Shown in pieces: positions 46,346-52,161 of a stretch of DNA of 52,161 bases (position 1 is the first letter of the stretch; each line of letters opens with the position of its first letter). Position numbers and translations under genes: made by a program. Origin of the DNA: Gammaproteobacteria bacterium (GTDB lineage Bacteria; Pseudomonadota; Gammaproteobacteria; Pseudomonadales; Pseudohongiellaceae); the NCBI GenBank assembly GCA_028818225.1, contig JAPPOG010000002.1:1-52161 (forward strand), in the 5' to 3' direction. The notes under the pieces are model-generated. The model ran no database searches. It was given only the letters and a program-made list of their open reading frames with translations, and was not told the origin of the DNA.

Positions 46346-47200
46346 TTAACCGTGTTGATCCTGTAAGGCAGCGATCCGTTTTTCAATAGGCGGGTGGCTC
46401 ATGAACAACTCGGCCCATGCGCGTTTCCCGGTAATACCGAAAGCGGTAAGCTGGCCATCCAATTGACTCTCTGAATGATTCGATTTCAAGCGCTGTAAGG
46501 CAGCAATCATCTTCTGCCGCCCGGCCAGGTTTGCACCACCACTGTCAGCCCGGTATTCACGGTAACGGGAAAAACCCATCACGATAATTGAAGCGAGAAT
46601 GCCAAAGATGGCCTGGAACGCCATTACCGTCATAAAATAAACAAAGACAGAATTGTTGCCGCGATTGACGATGTTAGCGACGACCCGTGCAAAGAAATAA
46701 ACGAAAGTGTTAAGCACTCCCTGGATCAATGTCAGGGTAACCATGTCGCCGTTGGCCACGTGACTAACCTCATGACCCAATACTGCTTCTGCTTCATCGG
46801 CACTCATGTTACGCAGCAAGCCAGTGCTCACAGCGACCAGGGCATTGTTTCTATTTGCTCCGGTGGCAAAGGCATTAATTTCAGGCGAATCATAAATAGC
46901 TACTTCCGGCATGCCTATGCCGGCCATTTCAGCCTGTCGGCGCACCGTATCTACTAACCAATTCTCTTCCTGGTTGCGGGGTTGTTCGATGACGTAGGCG
47001 CCAACGCTGCGCTTGGCGATCATCTTCGACATCAGCAGGGAAATAAACGAACCCCCCATGCCGAAAACTGCACAGATAAACAGCAAGCCAGAGTTGGATG
47101 CTGAATCCAGGCCCAAAACCGGCATGAGAATACTGAGCACAATGCCAAGTACGATCAGGATTGCCAGGTTGGTAGCTACGAACAGGAATACACGTTTCAT
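46346..47200 (-). CDS. htpX: Membrane zinc metalloprotease HtpX
   Basis: About 284 aa. Two N-terminal hydrophobic helices ([18 protein letters not shown] and [19 protein letters not shown]) precede the catalytic part. The zinc motif HEVSH lies in [15 protein letters not shown], two further helices follow, and the third ligand Glu is in [13 protein letters not shown]. It cooperates with FtsH in quality control of inner-membrane proteins in E. coli. I use ATG 47200, which has GGAG 7 bp upstream; an in-frame start four codons earlier is possible. No htpX-linked stress regulator is nearby. Confidence 0.95.
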   Translation of the reverse strand: MKRVFLFVATNLAILIVLGIVLSILMPVLGLDSASNSGLLFICAVFGMGGSFISLLMSKMIAKRSVGAYVIEQPRNQEENWLVDTVRRQAEMAGIGMPEVAIYDSPEINAFATGANRNNALVAVSTGLLRNMSADEAEAVLGHEVSHVANGDMVTLTLIQGVLNTFVYFFARVVANIVNRGNNSVFVYFMTVMAFQAIFGILASIIVMGFSRYREYRADSGGANLAGRQKMIAALQRLKSNHSESQLDGQLTAFGITGKRAWAELFMSHPPIEKRIAALQDQHG

Positions 47201-47476
47201 TTCAAACTCCAATGAGCAGTAAGACTCAAATGACGGCTATAAGAGTAAATATGGGGGTGAAATCGCTGAATTACAATGAATTTATCTCCCGAATCCTTAC
47301 CAGTTTTGATAGCGCGCAAAACCATGAATTCCGGCCTTTTTTCCATGAAACAAGCTGTTACAGCTAAGCTAAAAGGCTTTTGGAATGATTTTCCTAAGCG
47401 TATACTCAAAGGATTAGCACGAGACTGTCCCTATTCATAAGAAGGTAAGCGCAAAAACAAAAACAGGAGATTACCC

Positions 47477-48736
47477 ATGGGTTCCAAGCAAGATTCCAGG
47501 AAGCAAAATCGCAGGGAATTTCTAAAGTCGGGCGCGGCCATTGCTGGCGGGGCTGCATTAGGCGCAGCCTCCAAGTCAGCGAGTGCCCAGCTGGAAGGAC
47601 CGGAAGCCTATATCCACGGTTCCGATGATATGGTTGCTTACGGCTCCCGCTCCCGCTTTGTAAACTCGAAACGAATTCCGCATGGTGGCCGTCATTCACC
47701 GGACCAGTTTGGCCTGGACTTCCATATTGCCACACCGTTGCAAGATCAATATGGCGTCATCACACCGTCCTCATTGTTCTACATGGGCACTACCCGTGGT
47801 TCCTATTTGCCGGATATTGACCCCAACAAACATCGCCTGATGATTCACGGACTGGTAGACAATCCCCTGGTATTTACCATGGATGAATTAAAGCGCCTGC
47901 CGTCAGTTACCCGCATGCATTTCGTTGAATGTGCCGGCAATCGCGCCAATAGCAGAATGACCACGGTGCAGGAAACCCATGGTATGACCAGTAACGCTGA
48001 ATGGACTGGTGTATTACTTTCTACCTTGCTGGAAGAGGCAGGAGTGAAGGAGGGGGCGGACTGGATTGTGGCTGAAGGTATTGAAGAAGTGAAAGGCGCT
48101 TCCAGTATTCCTATGACCAAGGCCATGGACGATACCTTGCTGGCTTATGCAATGAATGGGGAGCCGGTGCGTCCTCAACAAGGTTTCCCACTGCGCTTAT
48201 TGGCGCCGGGCTTTGAGGGTATTTTCAATGTGAAGTGGTTGCGGCGCATCAAGGTCGTCGATCAGTACTACATGACCTATAACGACTACGGTCATCTGAC
48301 ACAAGATCCAGCCACAGCCGCTCTCGGCTATCAGATAGGGCCCAAGTCGGTGATTGTCCACCCTTCCGGTGGCATGCAGTTGCCGGGTACTGGCTATTAC
48401 CAGGTATCCGGTCTGGCCTGGTCAGGTGGCGGCAGAGTTGATCGAGTCGAAGTGACTACCGATGGGGGCCAAACCTGGTTTGACGCTGAAATTCGAGGCG
48501 AACCGCAACCTATGGCCCATACCTTGTTTGCCTTCGATTGGGAATGGGATGGCTCCGAGTGCGAATTGCAATCCCGTTGCATCGATGAGCTCGGACAGGT
48601 TCAGCCTTCACGGCAGGAAGTAGGAGAATTCTGGAATACGCCTCCTGGAGAGCGAATCCGGGTGCGTGGCCAGGACAATTCGATTCAGCCCTGGCGCATT
48701 CATAGCGATGGTAGTGTGCATAATGCGATTATTTAA
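47477..48736 (+). CDS. soxC: Molybdenum sulfite dehydrogenase, SoxC-like
   Basis: 419 aa. A Tat leader (NRREFLKSGAAIAGGAALG, with cleavage near ASAQ) directs export of the folded cofactor-containing protein. The molybdopterin-binding Cys lies in MHFVECAGNRANS, with PLRLLAPGFEGIFNVKWL and a C-terminal dimerisation domain (VEVTTDGGQTWFDAE) as in the sulfite oxidase family. Length and motifs fit SoxC. It overlaps the downstream cytochrome gene by 14 bp. SoxXYZAB genes are not in the window, so this may be a free-standing sulfite-oxidising enzyme. Confidence 0.9.
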   Translation: MGSKQDSRKQNRREFLKSGAAIAGGAALGAASKSASAQLEGPEAYIHGSDDMVAYGSRSRFVNSKRIPHGGRHSPDQFGLDFHIATPLQDQYGVITPSSLFYMGTTRGSYLPDIDPNKHRLMIHGLVDNPLVFTMDELKRLPSVTRMHFVECAGNRANSRMTTVQETHGMTSNAEWTGVLLSTLLEEAGVKEGADWIVAEGIEEVKGASSIPMTKAMDDTLLAYAMNGEPVRPQQGFPLRLLAPGFEGIFNVKWLRRIKVVDQYYMTYNDYGHLTQDPATAALGYQIGPKSVIVHPSGGMQLPGTGYYQVSGLAWSGGGRVDRVEVTTDGGQTWFDAEIRGEPQPMAHTLFAFDWEWDGSECELQSRCIDELGQVQPSRQEVGEFWNTPPGERIRVRGQDNSIQPWRIHSDGSVHNAII

Positions 48737-49295
48737 ACTTCTACTCCCGGCAGTCATGCTGCTGGGGTTTGTTGCCAATGCACAATCCCCGACCAAGTAC
48801 GGTGTTGGGCGCACGCCAACAGCAGAAGAGATCGCAGCCTGGGACATTGCTATAGCGCCAACTGGCGATGAACTGCCGGATGGCAGCGGTACGGCTGATG
48901 CAGGGGCGCAAGTATTTTTCGAGAAGGGTTGTGCCGGGTGCCACGGCACTAATGGAACAGATGGTCTGGCCCCGCGCCTGGTGAAGCGCGATGTGGGTGA
49001 GCTAGAAAATGCCTGGGGCTATGGCCGTATCCTCCCGATTCGTTCACCTTATGCGACCACCGTGTGGGATTATATCAATCGTGGTATGCCTCTGGGCGCA
49101 GAGGGCACCTTGACGCCGGATGAAGTATATTCCTTAACTGCCTATCTGCTGTTTTTAAACGACGTCATTACTGACGATCAGATGGTATTGGATAAAGAAT
49201 CCCTGCCGAAGATTCGGATGCCGAATCAGGATAATTGGGCACAGGTACCTGACTGGTTTCCTAAGCAGCCCCGTTTGCAAGGTTATCCTTACTAA
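48723..49295 (+). CDS. Cytochrome c subunit of sulfite dehydrogenase, SoxD-like
   Basis: 190 aa with a signal peptide (MRLFKLLLPAVMLLGFVANAQ) and a single haem motif, CAGCH. A probable distal Met is in NRGMPLGAEG. It takes electrons from the molybdenum subunit encoded immediately upstream; the coding regions overlap by 14 bp. Typical SoxD is larger and often di-haem, so this is a short mono-haem version, similar to the single-haem SoxD/SorB group. A start at 48666 is in frame but would lack a proper leader. A terminator follows. Confidence 0.83.
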   Translation: MRLFKLLLPAVMLLGFVANAQSPTKYGVGRTPTAEEIAAWDIAIAPTGDELPDGSGTADAGAQVFFEKGCAGCHGTNGTDGLAPRLVKRDVGELENAWGYGRILPIRSPYATTVWDYINRGMPLGAEGTLTPDEVYSLTAYLLFLNDVITDDQMVLDKESLPKIRMPNQDNWAQVPDWFPKQPRLQGYPY

Positions 49296-49313
49296 CAATA
49301 GCGAGAATTAAAT

Positions 49314-49344
49314 AGGGCCGAAGCTGCAAACTTCGGCCCTTTTT
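49314..49344 (+). terminator. Intrinsic terminator after soxC-cytochrome operon
   Basis: Perfect 10-bp stem AGGGCCGAAG (49314-49323) with CTTCGGCCCT (49331-49340), 7-nt loop, T5. Confidence 0.9.
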
Positions 49345-49460
49345 CTTTGGGCAAGTGAAAAGCTAGTTAGTTATTTAGCATGGTAATAAGTTGATTCACC
49401 CGTTAACGATGCAGCTAATCGCGACACATGGATAATGCCCAAGGCCAGTAACAGAAGTGG

Positions 49461-49634
49461 TTAAAAAACCGGAAAGTAGGTCAGCGAGGAGGCGCTACTG
49501 GTAGGATCCCGGGTCCAGAAATTTTTAGCGTTGCCCAACACGACCAGGGTGCTGGTGGCAGTGCAGTATCTCGCGTAGTAAGTGACTTTCGCTGCTCTGA
49601 CCGAGACGTCAATTGGCCGACAGATATCACCTAT
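49461..49634 (-). pseudogene. Possible gene remnant downstream of META gene
   Basis: A 57-codon open stretch on the minus strand, with no ATG, GTG or TTG that makes a sensible start. It ends SSLTYFPVF and contains VTYYARYCTATSTLVVLGNA. Composition looks protein-like rather than random but I do not recognise it. The rest of the gap between the sulfite dehydrogenase operon and 49660 contains nothing further I can name. Confidence 0.2.
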
Positions 49635-49660
49635 TTATTAGAGATTTTTTGTATAAGCTC

Positions 49661-50098
49661 CTAGAAAGCAGGGGTAAACACATACGGTTTAAACAGCATC
49701 CAATCCGCTTCGCTATTGGTGCGAATAATCAACTGACCATTTCCGAGCTCGTATGTTTCGGCGCGATCCAGATTCATGATGTATCGATTAAACAGCGAAG
49801 GCTGTACACAGAGTTTTCGTGTTGTGACCATTTCAGTGAGGGTGAAAGCGTTACCTTCCAGAGTCCAGGTCGCGCCTGCCTGATTACAATCCGCTTCAAT
49901 CTGTAATCTGCTATCCAGGCGAAAACGCAGCAAGTAATTTTCAGGATTGGTAGGAACAAACTCAGAATTACCAAATCCATAAATGGCAATTAGCTGCCAG
50001 GAGGTGTTTTCCAGAGGGTTTTCCTGGGTAATTCCAGTATTCAAATAGAAGCAGGCCGGAACTACCAAGATAGCAAGTGTTTTTCGTAGGAAAGACAT
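49661..50098 (-). CDS. META-domain (HslJ-like) secreted protein
   Basis: 145 aa with a signal peptide (LAILVVPACFYLNTGITQ). The META fold is suggested by the opening NTSWQLIAIYG, the DCNQAGATWTLEGNAFTL core with its Cys, and a second Cys in TTRKLCVQP. META proteins such as HslJ are envelope proteins of unclear function, linked to novobiocin tolerance in E. coli. The Cys in the leader (VVPACFYL) does not form a convincing lipobox. A 15-bp palindrome lies 38 bp upstream of the start. Confidence 0.68.
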   Translation of the reverse strand: MSFLRKTLAILVVPACFYLNTGITQENPLENTSWQLIAIYGFGNSEFVPTNPENYLLRFRLDSRLQIEADCNQAGATWTLEGNAFTLTEMVTTRKLCVQPSLFNRYIMNLDRAETYELGNGQLIIRTNSEADWMLFKPYVFTPAF

Positions 50099-50107
50099 AG
50101 AGACTAA

Positions 50108-50365
50108 CTCAATGGTAGCATCACCTCAGCTTCTTCTGTACGTCGTACAGGCGCTCGAAAACCAGAAAATATCAAGCGAGGTCCAGACCATCCGCTGTTT
50201 AGGCACGGTAGGAGGTCTCATGAGGGGCAAAAACTGCACAACCAGAGGCTACGAGAGCTCCAGGAGCTGGAGAAAAAGAGCCAGATCGGCCTAATCACCG
50301 GGCCGAAAGCCAAAATCAGCGCACTAATTTTGTGCAGCAAATTCATCATATTAATCAAGAACTAA
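50108..50365 (+). pseudogene. Remnant of a small HGR-motif protein
   Basis: An 85-codon frame with no ATG/GTG/TTG start. It contains RRTGARKPENIKRGPDH, then FRHGRRSHEGQKLHNQRL and RELQELEKKSQIGLITGPKA. This resembles short proteins with a G-x-R-TPEG...HGR(E/x)T...LRELE plan that I have seen repeated near mobile DNA. The expected start and C-terminal TRGRKP tail are missing, so I read it as decayed. The 180 bp after it hold nothing recognisable. Confidence 0.35.
50136..50150. promoter_or_regulatory. 15-bp palindrome upstream of META gene
   Basis: CTGTACG-T-CGTACAG is a perfect palindrome centred on 50143, 38 bp before the META gene start. LexA sites are CTGT-N8-ACAG and this is CTGT-N7-ACAG, one base short; LuxR-type boxes also differ in spacing. 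It could bind another dimeric regulator. Confidence 0.4.
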
Positions 50366-50545
50366 GCTCCTTAATCCGGTATAAATTTCTACGACACTCG
50401 GAAACGTAAGTCGCATAATGTAATAAATCAAGCTTAAGTGCCGCTAACTCAGAAAGGCTTTAATCAGAATAGAAGAATTGCAACCTCATGTTTTCAAGGA
50501 AATGGACTGAAGTGGGCTAGTGAATTTTAGCTGCGGAATCTCAAA

Positions 50546-51232
50546 ATGCTTGTAATTCTAAAGAGACTATTACCTCACTTTATTGGTTCGATTATCGTTG
50601 TCGCGCCAATTAGCACCGTTGCGGAAGACATTTATGGAAGTTGGTCGAATTCTTTCGATTCAGCCTCATATGGATTCAGACCGCTCGAAGCTAGCGGCTT
50701 ATTGATGGTTGTCTCAAAAAACGGACTCCAAGACATTTATACAGGTTCAATCAGATTCGCGAACTTTGAAGTTTGTTCAATTGATATCGAGCCTTTTACA
50801 GCATGCTACTCTGGAGTGATTAGCTCTCAGTATTCAATCAATATGCGTCTGAATTCATGCGAAAGCGCCTCATACAGCCAATGTGCTGGATTACCCAGCA
50901 TAATAGAACTTGAGAGACCTCAATATCACCAGCTCAGCGGTGTGTTCGTTCGGCTAGACGATTTCTATTTTATGATCAATGAGTCTGCCGGGGTCGTGGA
51001 AGCCCAAGTCATTAATCTTGAAGATGGCTCAGCAGAGATATTTTCTGGAACCAGATACGGCAACGCAATTTCGCTGCAATCGAACAGAAACGCGACTGCG
51101 GAATTAAAGCTTGATCTTTGGTCAAATGAGAGAATAGTGGCTCAGGTTGAGAGTTGCGAAAATTGCAATTTATTTGTCAGTCATCAACTCGCCAAAGGGG
51201 ACTCTTTCGAACTAATCAGAGTTACTGACTGA
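50546..51232 (+). CDS. Unrecognised exported protein
   Basis: 228 aa. The N-terminus (LKRLLPHFIGSIIVVAPISTVAEDIYG) reads as a signal peptide with likely cleavage after VAE or nearby. The mature part has many Ser and six or more Cys (CSIDIEPFTAC, NSCESASYSQC, CENC), suggesting disulfides in an exported protein. I recognise no family. Codon use is more A/T rich than in the housekeeping block, and it lies in the region with remnants, so recent acquisition is possible. No clear ribosome binding site. Confidence 0.5.
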   Translation: MLVILKRLLPHFIGSIIVVAPISTVAEDIYGSWSNSFDSASYGFRPLEASGLLMVVSKNGLQDIYTGSIRFANFEVCSIDIEPFTACYSGVISSQYSINMRLNSCESASYSQCAGLPSIIELERPQYHQLSGVFVRLDDFYFMINESAGVVEAQVINLEDGSAEIFSGTRYGNAISLQSNRNATAELKLDLWSNERIVAQVESCENCNLFVSHQLAKGDSFELIRVTD

Positions 51233-51280
51233 ACAACTTAAATCAACTTCATTAATCGATGACTATTAAAGGAGGTCAAT

Positions 51281-51655
51281 ATGGACCTATCTAAACCAGA
51301 CGGAAAAGGGGTAGCGAAAATAGTAAGCATTGAGCCCTCCCCATCCTCTATAAAAATTATTTATGAAGGCCCTGTTGATGGATATGGAACAGTTTATGTC
51401 TCTCAAACCTACAGCGCGGCACACAACAGTAAAAACTCCGGAACCATGGAGGGAGAAGCGAACGTGATCATGGAGGATGGAACTCTAGTTTCGTCTCCTC
51501 TGCGTGGAACATTTTATCGTAATGGGAGAAAATTAAAGGTCTTTTTTACGGATGCCGTCAGCAATGGCGACTACAATTTCGTCACTTGGGATGTCGACTT
51601 GATTACCAAAAGTGCTGAGATAAGTTACTACCGGTTGCTAACCGTGAGCGTCTAA
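51281..51655 (+). CDS. Small beta-rich protein of unknown function
   Basis: 124 aa with a very good ribosome binding site (AAAGGAGGT) and no signal peptide. Alternating hydrophobic strands, GEANVIMEDGTLVSSP and RGTFYRNGRKLKVFFTD, suggest a beta barrel, possibly like DUF3224/allene-oxide-cyclase-type folds, but I cannot assign it. It follows the exported protein gene by 48 bp and may be co-transcribed. Confidence 0.55.
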   Translation: MDLSKPDGKGVAKIVSIEPSPSSIKIIYEGPVDGYGTVYVSQTYSAAHNSKNSGTMEGEANVIMEDGTLVSSPLRGTFYRNGRKLKVFFTDAVSNGDYNFVTWDVDLITKSAEISYYRLLTVSV

Positions 51656-51874
51656 TCGCAATTAGTTAAAGCCATGTATCGTTCATATCTGGATCTGTCG
51701 TGTTTATAGTAAGCTTCGGAAATCGCCAGATTAGTGCGCGCTGCGATTAGAGTGACACCGAATCTTTAGGTTTGTCGGCCTAGAGGGGCTCAAATTCTCC
51801 TAAAATTAGGTCTGAGTCTTAATGGTCCCGGCAACATTTACATGCACGTTGAAACCTGAAGTAAAAACAGAGCA
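51656..51874. other. Intergenic stretch, nothing recognised
   Basis: A/T-rich DNA without an open frame of useful length, a clear promoter or a terminator. It separates the small beta-rich protein gene from the minus-strand remnant. Confidence 0.5.
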
Positions 51875-52021
51875 TTAATCCAGACCAAATTCCTGTCTTA
51901 ACTCCAGGGTTCTAGCTCCTGCCAATGACCCGGGCATTGAATAATTGCCTTCATGGCAGGCGTACTCGTACACCTGATCTGCAGTTGCGTAAAAACTCAA
52001 CTCCGCGGTCCATAGACGGCG
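51875..52021 (-). pseudogene. C-terminal remnant of a YEYACHEGNY-type protein
   Basis: On the minus strand the frame reads WTAELSFYATADQVYEYAC then HEGNYSMPGSLAGAR and ends LRQEFGLD before TAA. This is the very characteristic C-terminus of a family of exported proteins of unknown function common in acidobacteria and marine gammaproteobacteria. Immediately upstream in the same frame is TAG (52024-52022), and all three frames to the window end hold stops. Only about the last 48 codons survive, so it is a remnant. The family often occurs near secreted cytochrome/monooxygenase genes, which exist at 33 kb here. Confidence 0.6.
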
Positions 52022-52161
52022 CTAATTCACGGTCTGTAATGGATCTGGTTTTGGCAAAATCCTGCATTATTTGGTCTCTGATATTCCTGGTGACAAGCCT
52101 CACCTAACTGGTCCAGTTTTAAAGTTAGTTTACGCAGCTAATCGCTGATTCGGAAGTTCCT

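Noticed and set aside
51925..52107. 60-codon plus-strand frame with RRTRTPDLQLR
   Set aside because: It looks like the usual antisense-tRNA artefact but no tRNA is present; it is the opposite strand of the YEYACHEGNY remnant, which explains the sequence better.

Overview
The window is a chromosomal segment of a gammaproteobacterium. The evidence is the gene order. The block dapB-carAB-greA/yhbY-rlmE-ftsH-folP-glmM-tpiA-secG-tRNA-Leu(GAG)-tRNA-fMet-rimP-nusA-infB-rbfA-truB-rpsO-pnp matches the Pseudomonas/Escherichia arrangement almost gene for gene, and aroK-aroB-damX-hemE at the left is also typical. The moderate GC content, a DmdC-like acyl-CoA dehydrogenase, a fused isobutyryl-CoA mutase, SoxCD-like genes and a secreted cytochrome/copper-monooxygenase suggest an aerobic, probably marine, heterotroph. 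That habitat is inference. No rRNA, CRISPR array or intact mobile element was seen.

Layout. 0-5 kb: shikimate pathway (aroK, aroB), the SPOR-domain division protein damX, haem (hemE) and folate (folK) synthesis. 5-10.4 kb: a short secreted TonB-receptor-like barrel, comF, an acyl-CoA dehydrogenase, and an ECF sigma factor with a DUF3379 membrane anti-sigma factor. 10.6-32.7 kb: the housekeeping block above. It contains two non-coding stretches of interest. The carA leader has a promoter inside concentric inverted repeats and a 26-codon ORF that runs through an intrinsic terminator. The strongly structured leader of the initiator tRNA lies between a near-consensus promoter and the tRNA. 33-36.7 kb: three secreted proteins (cytochrome c-copper monooxygenase, an unknown partner, an alpha/beta hydrolase). 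36.7-46 kb: icmF, an EamA transporter, a two-gene unit with a probable selenoprotein, alpha-carbonic anhydrase, a crotonase-family enzyme and an APC permease. 46-49.3 kb: htpX and SoxC/cytochrome sulfite dehydrogenase. 49.3-52.2 kb: a looser region with a META-domain protein, two unrecognised genes and several gene remnants.

The most notable item is at 41.3-42.9 kb on the minus strand. Two apparently separate short reading frames are one gene of the UGSC family interrupted by an in-frame TGA exactly at the U of the UGSC motif. A hairpin with bacterial SECIS geometry follows the TGA. The gene lies 24 bp downstream of a 348-residue protein ending in a CxxC-type motif. This looks like a selenocysteine-dependent redox module of unknown function.
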